From positions 1,488,001 through 1,552,000 of the forward strand of contig JADJXK010000001.1 of assembly GCA_016710325.1 (NCBI GenBank): DNA of 64,000 nt, in the 5' to 3' direction. The notes beneath the pieces are model-generated. The model was given only the letters and a program-made list of their open reading frames with translations. It did no database searches and was not told the DNA's origin. Positions 34,133 through 42,163 of the stretch are shown in pieces. Both the position numbers and the translations under genes were made by a program. The stretch's first letter is position 1; the number at the start of each line of letters is the position of its first letter. The DNA is from Candidatus Leptofilum proximum. Lineage in GTDB: Bacteria; Chloroflexota; Anaerolineae; Promineifilales; Promineifilaceae.

Positions 34133-34761
34133 AATCAGATTAAACCACTGCCTCTGGCAGTGGAAAAAGTAATGGTTCCACCAGTGTATTGATTGTGACG
34201 AGTAGTATCTATCTACCTAGAAGGTGCGAAACTAATAGGAGATAGACAATGACTACTCGTCAATTCAAGAAGTTAGCCCACTCGTTGTATGAGTGCAAGT
34301 ATCACATCGTATTCTGTCCAAAGTATCGGTACAAAATCCTGCAGAAGGAAGTGGCAACGTATCTCAAAGAGCAGATCTACCAACTGTGCAGTCAAAAAGA
34401 TGGCGTCGAAGTATTGGAAGTGAACATTCAAGAAGACCATATCCATCTAGTGGTGTCCCTGCCACCCAAGTATGCGGTATCGGAATTCATGGGATTCCTG
34501 AAAGGTAAACTGGCCCTGCGAACCTTTGACCGATTTGCGCAATTGCGGAAACGGTACTGGGGACAACACCTTTGGTCACGAGGGTATTGTGTCAGTACCA
34601 TTGGTTTGGATGAGGAACGCATCCGCAAGTATGTAAGGTGGCAACACAAGAAAGAGAGCGACGCGGAAGCCACACAAGGTAAGTTGTTTGACTAGGTAAG
34701 CACCATCGCACCTTCTAGGTGCATTATTTCAAGCCACCACCTTTGGTGGTGGTAATTGACT
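34133..34761 (+). mobile_element. IS200/IS605-type element, tnpA only
   Basis: A 629-bp insertion in the NACHT gene (ends ambiguous by one T). The left end has a perfect hairpin, CCACTGCC-TCT-GGCAGTGG (34145-34163), the right end another, CCACCACC-TTT-GGTGGTGG (34734-34752). No inverted repeats and no target duplication are seen, as expected for this single-strand transposition family. The left flank TTTAT(T) would be the target sequence. No tnpB/iscB gene is present. Excision would restore the host gene exactly. Confidence 0.92.
34249..34695 (+). CDS. tnpA: IS200/IS605 Y1 transposase TnpA
   Basis: 148 aa, full length. The HUH motif is HIHLVVSLP (about residues 64-72) and the catalytic tyrosine is in the C-terminal helix, probably Tyr124 in IRKYVRWQ. 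The opening LAHSLYECKYHIVFCPKYRY is the typical start of the family. It cuts and joins single-stranded DNA at the subterminal hairpins. TAGGAG lies 7 bp before the ATG. Confidence 0.95.
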   Translation: MTTRQFKKLAHSLYECKYHIVFCPKYRYKILQKEVATYLKEQIYQLCSQKDGVEVLEVNIQEDHIHLVVSLPPKYAVSEFMGFLKGKLALRTFDRFAQLRKRYWGQHLWSRGYCVSTIGLDEERIRKYVRWQHKKESDAEATQGKLFD

Positions 34762-36933
34762 GTGACATCCAGGCCGCATGGTTACCAGTCTAATCCAATT
34801 GCTGGGGTGACGACGCTGGAAATTCGGCCGTACGACAACCGGCAGCAGGCGCAGTTTGTTCGTAACTGGTATTTGGCCAATGAAGTGATGAGTCGGGGTG
34901 GTAAAGAAGATGCTGGTGTGCGGATGAAGGCCAAAGAAGGGGCAGATGATTTATTGCGACGGTTGGGAGATTCACCCAATTTGGCTGAACTGGCAGTGAA
35001 TCCACTTTTACTGACGATGATTGCGACGGTGCACCGCTTTCGCAGTGCGCTGCCGAAGCGACGGGTGGAACTATATGATGAAATCTTTTCTGTCTTTTTG
35101 GGGACGTGGCGAGGTGCACGGGGAATTGAGCAAGAGTTGACACCAGATCAACGGAAACAGGTGCTGCAACCGCTGGCCTGGACAATGATGGAACAGAAGG
35201 TGCGGCAAATTTCAACTAACGACGGGCAAAAGATTATTGAGAAGCCGTTGCGACGGGTGGACCGAGAAATGGCTCCACTATATTTTTTAGAAATTGTTCG
35301 CAACCAAAGTGGACTTCTGGTGGAAAGGGAAAATGGGTTTCTTGCTTTTGCTCATTTAACGTTTCAAGAATATTTAGCAGCAATACACTTACAAGGTGAT
35401 GAGACGCGATTGGATCCTATTTTGAAAAAAGTTCAGGAAAGCTGGTGGCATGAAACATTACTGCTCTACGCTGCCAAGCAGGATGCCACTTCTATCATTA
35501 AGGCGTGTATTGATACAGATAAAGAATTGTTACCTGATACTGAAGAGGCGAGGACGAAGGCTGCAACTGGGAAAGATACCGAGCTGTTGGTAAGCAAGAG
35601 AATGTTGCCATCAACTTTGGTGTTGGCACTGGATTGTGAGGAAGAGGCACTGCAAGTTGCACAAGAAACTCGCAAACAACTCAATGAAGTAGTGACCAAG
35701 GCCGTAACTGGTGAAAACATTGAGCTTCGGCGCATTGTAGGCGAAGCGTGGCTAAACAGACGATTAAAACATCTTGTTCGTCTTAGTGAAGATATTTATA
35801 TTGATTCCACATTAGTATCTCATGCTGAGTATCAAATTTTCTTAGATGAGAAACGCGAAAAGGGAGGATATTACCAGCCTGACCATTGGTCTGATAATCA
35901 ATTTCCAAGAGAAATGGGTCAGCTGCCTATTGTTGGGGTGAGACCTGGAGATGCGATTGTTTTTTGTGAATGGCTTTCTAATCGAACGGAGGAGAAATTC
36001 AACTTCCGGCTGCCAAATAAGCGAGAGGTTAATATAATAAAAGTAGATTTCGGGCCAAATGGCTATTGGATTCTCGAAGATAGCCAAACTACAATGGAAA
36101 TGCCCAGAGCTATTCCACACATCTCTATTGCAATTTTACAAAAATACAATTCTTATGCCCAGGACTACATTCACCACCTTGACCTTGATTATGCCCTTGA
36201 TAACCTCGAGCATATATTTAGTATTCATAACTATGCGCTTGGTGACCTTGACCAGTTGTTTAAAAATCTAGACGATGCGCTTGATCGTGTCCTTGGTCTT
36301 TCCTCTGTTAATTTGACTCGATACCTTGCTAATGCACGCGATCAAGCTCGTGATTATGCACGAAACTATGCAAGAAACCTTGGCCTTGATCATACCCTTG
36401 CTCATAATCAAATTGATGGTATTAGGCATTCCTTTGTCCTTGCCCTTGCCCGTGGTACTGTTGATCATGAGCATTCATATGATCTTTATAGGTTACTTGG
36501 TAATCTTTCTCATGCACTTTCACAAGATCTTAACCATGCATTGGAACATGCCTCTGCCCTTGTCGATGCTCTTGAAACTGAATATGTTCAAGATCTTGTC
36601 GATGCCTATAAGCTCTCCTATAAGCTTACCCAAGATATTAAGCACGCTCTTAATCATGCTCACGACCGAACAAATGAATGTAGTGAACTTCGTAAAGTAC
36701 TATATTTGATTGGAATACTTATTGAGAAGATTCGGCAGGAGCGATTTAGAACAACCTCTCTTCTTCAAAGGCGCTCGAATCAGTGGCGACAGGATCAGCA
36801 GTTTCTTGAGCAGTTGACGACGAATTATTTTAGTGCTTTTATAGATTTGTGTGTTTTAGAGGAACGAATCAAGGGTAATCTCCCTGCTTTTGAAGGCATT
36901 CGTCTTATAAGGGAACGGATTAAAAAAAATTAG
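34762..36933 (+). pseudogene. NACHT NTPase, 3' part, with FGE remnant and helical repeats
   Basis: 723 codons that continue the gene cut at 34132. It begins with the sensor-1 region VTSRPHGYQSN, then the NACHT winged-helix part (LADNPLLLTMI-like: LAVNPLLLTMIATVHR, FAHLTFQEYLAA). At about residue 650-735 of the rebuilt protein comes a partial formylglycine-generating-enzyme-like stretch (HAEYQIFLDEK, PIVGVRPGDAIVFCEWLSNR, FNFRLPNKREV) whose usual EWE follow-up is missing. About 190 residues of short helical repeats rich in Leu, Asp, His and Ala follow (LGDLDQLFKNLDDALDRVLG, DLNHALEHASALVDALE). A TTG at 34756 inside the element could restart translation. Its stop overlaps the convergent helicase gene by 14 bp. 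Rebuilt, it resembles bacterial NACHT defence proteins. Confidence 0.83.
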
Positions 36934-39199
36934 TATCCTGCAGATACTGGTACAACACCCCCATCACCGTCGCCGGTTCGGCGTCGCGCTCTTTGTTGTA
37001 GCTGCGGGTGGCGCGGCTGCGGCTGAGCTGCAAGAAGCGGCGGGCGCGGGTGATGCCCACGTAGAGGAGACGGAGGCGCTCGGCAATAATGTCGATGTGG
37101 GCCGATTCGGTGGCGGAACGGCCGCTATAAATCCCCGCATCCCCCTCCATCAAATAGCGTAACTGGGCCACCACTTCGGCCGTGGGATCGCCGCCCAAAA
37201 TGTCGCTGACGCCCATGAAGTAGGCATCAAGGCTGCCGGGAATCCAGGTGCCATCCACGCCAATCATAAAGACCGCGTCCCACTCCAGCCCCTTGGCGCT
37301 GTGCTGCGTGGTGAGGGTGACGCGCCCCGGTACCGGCTCGTAGCCAAAATCGGTAGGGCTGCTAATCGGCAAACTGCGCCGCCCGCTGACGATGTTGCCC
37401 AGCTCGGCGACCAGCTCCGGCAGCCGCCAATCGGGCTGGCTGTCGCGCCACTGGCGCAGCAGGGTGGCAATCTGGTAGGCGATGGCCAGGTCGCCTTCGT
37501 GTATATCGCCCCAGGCAAACAGTTCATCCCCCAGGGCTAAGGCCAGATCGTCGATGGGTAACGGCCGTAACGCCAGCAGTTCGCGCAAAAAGGCACCAAA
37601 GCGGGCCGCCACCTGGGTTTGTGTTTCGGTGGCCACCCCCGCGGGCAGAGCCTGGTCCACCTCGGCCTCATCGTGCGGGTAGAGCAGCCATTCCGGCTGG
37701 TGCACGCTGCGCAGGAGAGTATGGAACTGCTCCAGCTCTTCATCCGGCAGCAGGGCGACGGGGTGCCCCAGGGCGTGCAGGCTGGCGTGCGCGGCGGTGA
37801 TCGCTTTGGTGTCCAGCGGATCGGCCAGCACCTGGAGCACGGCGTGCATGGCGGCGGCGATTTCCCGCTCGCGGGTGCCGCCGCGCAGCAGGTTGTCGTA
37901 GTCGGCGTCCAGCTCGTCCAGGTGCTCGGCGATCTGGTAGCCCAGGTTGTTGGTCGGCACCAGGATGGCGACGGTGTGATCCGGGCGCTTCTGCGTGTAG
38001 CGGACGGCGAGTTTGGCCACTTCGGGCAACTCCTCGTCCTCGCGGTGTTTGTAGACACGAATGCGAATGGCGGCTTCGCTGTCCGGCGGGTTGGGCTGGG
38101 CGTCGCCGGGCGGGGTGGGCTCGATGTCCTGTCGGCGGAAGGTGCTGCTTTGCACTTCGGGCACGGGATGTTTGTCGATGACCCAATGCAGCAGCGTGTT
38201 GGCCGCGCCGATGATGAGCGGGGCGCAGCGGCCGCTGTTGGGCAGGGGCCGCGAGACCACGTCGGGCCGGTCAGCAAAGGCGTTGAAGAAGCGGGGGTGG
38301 GCGGCGGTAAAGGTGCTGGTGATCGCCTGGTTGGGATCACCGACGCGCACCCAGTTGCCGTCTGGCCCGGTCAGGCGGCTGATGAGTGCCTCTTGCAGCG
38401 GCACGCTGTCCTGCGCTTCATCTTCCAGCACGTAGGGCCAGCGCTGGCGCAGCTGCTCCGCCAGCCCGGCGCGCTGGGCCAGCAGCTCCACGGCCTGCCA
38501 GATGAGGTCGTCAAAGTCCAGCGATCCCTGCCGGTCGAGGATGGTTTGGTAACGGCCGTAAATCCCACCCATCATCCAGAGGAGGGGAGATTGGTTGATT
38601 GGAGAGTGGAGATTGTCATCTTCGCTCTCTAATCTCCAATCTCCACTCTCCAATCTCTCTGAAATTTGCTCCGGCCGGTATCGCTCATTCTTCGCCGCAC
38701 GGATAAACGACTTGGCCATCTTTTGCGTCACGTCGCGCCAGCGGGCGCGGGTTTGCGGCGAGTCGTCGGGCAGGAACTGGCTCCAGGCGCCAGGCTGGGC
38801 TTCGATCCAGCCATCGACGGCGCGGGCCAGGAAGTGGTTGGCCTGGCCTTCGTCGAGCACCAGCGGGCCGCTGTCTTCCGTCAGGCCCGAGTTGGCGGTG
38901 CGCACAATTTCCAGCGCCAGGCTGTGCAGCGTGCGCACCTCAAAGCCGATGGGCGGCAGCTCGGCCGCTTCCAGCCGCTGGCGGATGCGGGCGCGGAAGT
39001 TGTCGACGCTGGAATTGAGGTAGGTGACGATGAGGATTTGCTGCTGGTTGGGGTCGATACGGCCGTTCCCAATCAATTTCGCCGCGAGGAGAGAAAGGGT
39101 AAATGTTTTTCCACTCCCTGGTACGGCGCTGATGGCGAGACGGCCGTTTTCATATTCTAAAATTTTCTGTTGGGCAGGTCGCAACTGGAGGTCGTTCAT
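36920..39199 (-). CDS. UvrD/Rep-family DNA helicase
   Basis: 759 aa, superfamily 1A. Motif I SAVPGSGKTFTLS (24-36), motif II VLEDEAQDSVPLQE, motif III VRVGDPNQAI, motif V TLTTQHSAKGLEWDAVFMIG and motif VI RLRLLYVGITRARRFL are all present, so it should be an ATP-driven 3'-5' helicase. Residues 180-206 (ERLESGDWRLESEDDNLHSP) are a translated GGAGATTG-type repeat inserted in domain 1B just before YQTILDRQGSLDFDDLI. Lies 60 bp downstream of the propeller anti-sigma gene, same strand, so may share its transcript. Overlaps the convergent NACHT remnant by 14 bp. Confidence 0.92.
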   Translation of the reverse strand: MNDLQLRPAQQKILEYENGRLAISAVPGSGKTFTLSLLAAKLIGNGRIDPNQQQILIVTYLNSSVDNFRARIRQRLEAAELPPIGFEVRTLHSLALEIVRTANSGLTEDSGPLVLDEGQANHFLARAVDGWIEAQPGAWSQFLPDDSPQTRARWRDVTQKMAKSFIRAAKNERYRPEQISERLESGDWRLESEDDNLHSPINQSPLLWMMGGIYGRYQTILDRQGSLDFDDLIWQAVELLAQRAGLAEQLRQRWPYVLEDEAQDSVPLQEALISRLTGPDGNWVRVGDPNQAITSTFTAAHPRFFNAFADRPDVVSRPLPNSGRCAPLIIGAANTLLHWVIDKHPVPEVQSSTFRRQDIEPTPPGDAQPNPPDSEAAIRIRVYKHREDEELPEVAKLAVRYTQKRPDHTVAILVPTNNLGYQIAEHLDELDADYDNLLRGGTREREIAAAMHAVLQVLADPLDTKAITAAHASLHALGHPVALLPDEELEQFHTLLRSVHQPEWLLYPHDEAEVDQALPAGVATETQTQVAARFGAFLRELLALRPLPIDDLALALGDELFAWGDIHEGDLAIAYQIATLLRQWRDSQPDWRLPELVAELGNIVSGRRSLPISSPTDFGYEPVPGRVTLTTQHSAKGLEWDAVFMIGVDGTWIPGSLDAYFMGVSDILGGDPTAEVVAQLRYLMEGDAGIYSGRSATESAHIDIIAERLRLLYVGITRARRFLQLSRSRATRSYNKERDAEPATVMGVLYQYLQDTNFF
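38584..38657. repeat. GGAGATTG-type inverted repeat inside the helicase
   Basis: GGAGATTGGTTGATTGGAGA with GTGGAGATTG on the left, CTCTCTAATCTCCAATCTCC and ACTCTCCAATCTC on the right. It folds back on itself, is in frame and has a different word set from the GTAATCGGT family, but the same architecture. Confidence 0.8.
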
Positions 39200-39259
39200 C
39201 CCTCTATTTTAACTGATTTTCAGTACCAGCCGAATGTGCCTGAACCCCAGCAGATAGAA

Positions 39260-41359
39260 TTATTCGATTGGCAGCACAACAAGCTCATCAGCATCTGTTG
39301 CGTTGGAACGAATCACAATGGCCAGATGATGGCCATCGGGCGAGCGAAGAGGCAAGCCTGTGATGCTGCCCACAAGGGTTTCTTCTTGAATCTCGCCTCC
39401 TTCTGACACAATGAGTACTCGATTGCCAGCGGAAATAGTTAGCTGTTTTGAGATGTGCACGAGGTCGCTTGGGCCTGGGCCGGTCGTCCACTGGATAAAT
39501 TCATCATCACTGGCCAGAGGTAGGGCTAGCGAACCAACGGCTTCGATCTCGCGCCGCCAAAGCTCGAAATGTGGTTCGGATTCGTCCTCCTGGTCCTGGC
39601 GCAAAAAGAGCCAACGGCCGTTTGGATCAAACTCCCCACCGGTAAAGGCCAGGGTTTCCACTTCCCCAGTTCCTGAATGATAAAGCCAGACCTGGTTTCT
39701 GTTCGCACTTACTGAAAAATCCTGGAACAAAATGGCATATTCTTCAATCCCTGTTGGAACTCCCCAGGCCATTTGCTGGGGTGAGGCTGATAAACCAAAT
39801 AGTTCGGCGACTGGTTTGATGTCGCCATCTAGCGTGACGAGTAAAGGGCCCTGCTCGGCTGTGGTCCATTGAATGAGATACCTGTCTTCACTCAGCCAAA
39901 CGGGTGGCAGCATATCGACATCCGTCAGATGAGACCAGGCGACAGTAGATTTCACCTGGCCAGTGGCTGTTTCTATGACGGCCGTACCGCCACCTGTCAA
40001 ATTGATCCCCACATACTGGCCCCGGGGTGAGATGGCATAGGCGTTAAAGCTGTGCGGCGTCACGTCCGCAATGGGTAAAACTTGTAGATTGCTGTCGGCG
40101 AAAGGTTGATACAGCCAGTATTGGCTTTGCCCTCTTAACAGATAAAACGCGTGAAAACGATGAACGGCAACTACCTCTTGAATGTTTTCGGGAAAAATGT
40201 CAGTGAGTGTGGTGTGGCTTTCGTCACAGGGATTGGGCAGCACCAACAAATCTCGCCCCTTAAAGAGCAGGAAGTTACCATCGGAGCGCCAGGCGTAGCG
40301 ATGATGGGTTCCACCCCCACCATCATAGCCAAATGTGGCTGGTAAAGAGCAGATAATACCCGAAGACGTGTTGTAAAAGCTCAACTGCCCTGGCGGGATG
40401 TGGCTTCTTTCCAGATCAGCGGCCGTTTGCTGCCAGTAAGCCAGGGTTTGGCCATCGGGTGACCAGCTGTCCAGCTGCAACTGGACTCCCTGGGGATCCG
40501 GTGTTGGTGTAGGAGTAATCAATGGGGAGGGCAGTACGTCGATGACAACTTTAGTTGCATTCGGTGTTGGCGTATCAATCACTTCAACCACAATGAGCAC
40601 AGTGTATTCATTCAGTCTGAAAGTTAGTTGGTAGCACCCCGGATTGGTAACGCCCCAGGCGATAATATGCTGGACACGCCCTAATACTCTTCCGTTGATT
40701 GTTGAAGTGTTTGCGTCAGTGATAACTTGCTGGGGTTCCCAAATCCGCGTCTCGCCATCCGCCTCTACACCAACGATGAAAAATAACTGGCCTGGGCCAT
40801 CTAACTGCTCGCCGGTAATCAACAAATCACCTTCAACGTTCTCATCTACCAAAAGAATTTCTCGACTCCAACGAGCTTCGCTCACCTGTTCAGGTTTGCC
40901 AGAGGCGGTGGAAAGTCTTGTTACTCCTTGTTGCTGTCCCTGACTTGTCATCCATACAGGAAATTCCCCGGCGATTGTTCCTCCGCCAAAATTAACTTGC
41001 TCGGTGGGGGAGACAGAACAGTCGAAAGGTGGCAGCAAGGTGTTGTCAGATTGCTGGCTTAACAGCAGCCAGGCGGCGATGATTAATAGACCCAGGGCTA
41101 AAACGGCCGTTATCTGCCCGGTTGTCACCGATAAATTGGCAAACGTAGATTGCGGAGTAGAGTGACTTTTCAGCGCCTGATGAAAGGCTGTACGCAGCCA
41201 CCATTCTGGCTCTGGGCGTGCCAAACTGGTGATCCGTTTATCCATCGCCTGGTAAGCGGCCAACCGTTTGGCGCCAGCTTCATCCGCTTCCAGGCAAGCT
41301 GCGAGTTCGGCCGATGATAAATCACGGTAAATTGCCAATTCTTCACGAGGATTCATCAT
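39260..41359 (-). CDS. Membrane anti-sigma-like protein with outside beta-propeller
   Basis: 699 aa. Residues 1-80 are cytoplasmic (YRDLSSAELAACLEADE, then ARPEPEWWLRTAF), one membrane segment follows (83-101, ITAVLALGLLIIAAWLLLS), and the rest is outside: an Ig-like domain (about 110-260), a Thr/Pro hinge (PSPLITPTPTPDP) and WD40-like propeller repeats (SWSPDGQTLAYWQ, YAWRSDGNFLLFKG, AISPRGQYVGINL, GEFDPNGRWLFLRQ). The start overlaps the ECF sigma gene by 17 bp, the usual sign of a sigma/anti-sigma pair. The classic zinc-finger HC motif is missing in the N-terminal part, so binding to the sigma factor is inferred from coupling. Confidence 0.82.
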   Translation of the reverse strand: MMNPREELAIYRDLSSAELAACLEADEAGAKRLAAYQAMDKRITSLARPEPEWWLRTAFHQALKSHSTPQSTFANLSVTTGQITAVLALGLLIIAAWLLLSQQSDNTLLPPFDCSVSPTEQVNFGGGTIAGEFPVWMTSQGQQQGVTRLSTASGKPEQVSEARWSREILLVDENVEGDLLITGEQLDGPGQLFFIVGVEADGETRIWEPQQVITDANTSTINGRVLGRVQHIIAWGVTNPGCYQLTFRLNEYTVLIVVEVIDTPTPNATKVVIDVLPSPLITPTPTPDPQGVQLQLDSWSPDGQTLAYWQQTAADLERSHIPPGQLSFYNTSSGIICSLPATFGYDGGGGTHHRYAWRSDGNFLLFKGRDLLVLPNPCDESHTTLTDIFPENIQEVVAVHRFHAFYLLRGQSQYWLYQPFADSNLQVLPIADVTPHSFNAYAISPRGQYVGINLTGGGTAVIETATGQVKSTVAWSHLTDVDMLPPVWLSEDRYLIQWTTAEQGPLLVTLDGDIKPVAELFGLSASPQQMAWGVPTGIEEYAILFQDFSVSANRNQVWLYHSGTGEVETLAFTGGEFDPNGRWLFLRQDQEDESEPHFELWRREIEAVGSLALPLASDDEFIQWTTGPGPSDLVHISKQLTISAGNRVLIVSEGGEIQEETLVGSITGLPLRSPDGHHLAIVIRSNATDADELVVLPIE

Positions 41360-41876
41360 CCACCTCTTCTTCGTGAGCCTTACGAAACATTTCGCGGGCG
41401 CGAAACAAACGTGTTTTCACGGCCCCTTCACTTAAGTTCAAAACGGCCGCTACTTCTCGCACGTTCAGTCCATCATAGCTGTAAAGCAGCAGCGGAATAC
41501 GGTAATCTAGCGGCAAACCAGCCAGCAGCTGCGCCACGTCACTTTGGTCGTGAATGCGTTTTGCCGGATCTTCTGTGGCTGTCTGTTGTTCGTTTACGTG
41601 TCGCCAGGGCAGCCAGGTGAAGCGGCGACGCCGTTTCAGGCTGTTGTGGGCCAGGTTGGTGGCAATGCGGTAGGTGAAAGCACGCGGGTTTTCTATGGCT
41701 GGCAGCTGATCGGTCATGCGCAACAAGCGCAGAAAGGTTTCCTGGGTCAGATCATGGGCCAATTCCCAATCATTCACCAGGCGATAGAGGTAAGCAAAAA
41801 TGGGTTGATGATACAGTTCGAACAAGTTAGCAACTTGTTGCGTCACTGGTTCCTCTGCTTGTGCCTCTGCCGCCAT
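41343..41876 (-). CDS. ECF RNA polymerase sigma factor
   Basis: 177 aa. Region 2 is seen in LFELYHQPIFAYLYRLV to LTQETFLRLLRM and ENPRAFTYRIATNLAHNSLK; region 4 in LLAGLPLDYRIPLLLYSYDG and VREVAAVLNLSEGAVKTRLF. Typical ECF length and layout. Translationally coupled to the propeller anti-sigma gene downstream, which should hold it at the membrane until a signal is sensed. GGGAG lies about 11 bp before the ATG. Confidence 0.93.
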   Translation of the reverse strand: MAAEAQAEEPVTQQVANLFELYHQPIFAYLYRLVNDWELAHDLTQETFLRLLRMTDQLPAIENPRAFTYRIATNLAHNSLKRRRRFTWLPWRHVNEQQTATEDPAKRIHDQSDVAQLLAGLPLDYRIPLLLYSYDGLNVREVAAVLNLSEGAVKTRLFRAREMFRKAHEEEVDDESS

Positions 41877-41969
41877 TTACAGGTTTACTCCCATGCTTGT
41901 CCTTTTGTGTACTCTAACAAGTATGACAAACAAACCGGGCAAATGGTTTCAAGAATCCTGTAGTGGATA

Positions 41970-42010
41970 CGTGAAACGAAGCTGATTGACTTTCTTCCTC
42001 ACGTTTCACG
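41970..42010. repeat. CGTGAAA-type inverted repeat
   Basis: CGTGAAACG on the left and CACGTTTCACG on the right around a 20-bp centre. Related copies at 55037-55058 and 56967-57017. Confidence 0.6.
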
Positions 42011-42019
42011 CAGCAAGAA

Positions 42020-42150
42020 CTATTTTTGGACAAATGGCAGATAAGTTTCCAGGCCGATGGCTTTTTGGGCCATGATGGTGGGGGCGGAACGGCCGTTCCC
42101 AATCAACTTCGCCGCCAGCAGAGAGAGGGTAAAGGTTTTCCCACTTCCTG
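42020..42150 (-). pseudogene. Fragment of a UvrD-like helicase gene (Walker A part)
   Basis: On the minus strand this piece reads PGSGKTFTLSLLAAKLIGNG, nearly the same as residues 27-46 of the helicase at 39199, and the DNA between 42084 and 42147 matches 39057-39120 at roughly 84 percent by eye. It directly follows, in the same frame, the stop codon of the PEP/pyruvate-binding gene and then runs RSAPTIMAQKAIGLETYLPF to a TAG. It is a decayed or transplanted piece without a start codon. Confidence 0.65.
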
Positions 42151-42163
42151 GGCGGGTCGCCGT

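Noticed and set aside
34756..34761. Reading the 3' NACHT half as an independent gene starting in the insertion element
   Set aside because: The two halves join exactly in frame inside a conserved motif, so it is one interrupted gene; the in-element TTG is at most a fortuitous restart.
37619..38632. Long plus-strand open frame of 337 codons
   Set aside because: It is the antisense shadow of the UvrD-like helicase, which has all family motifs.
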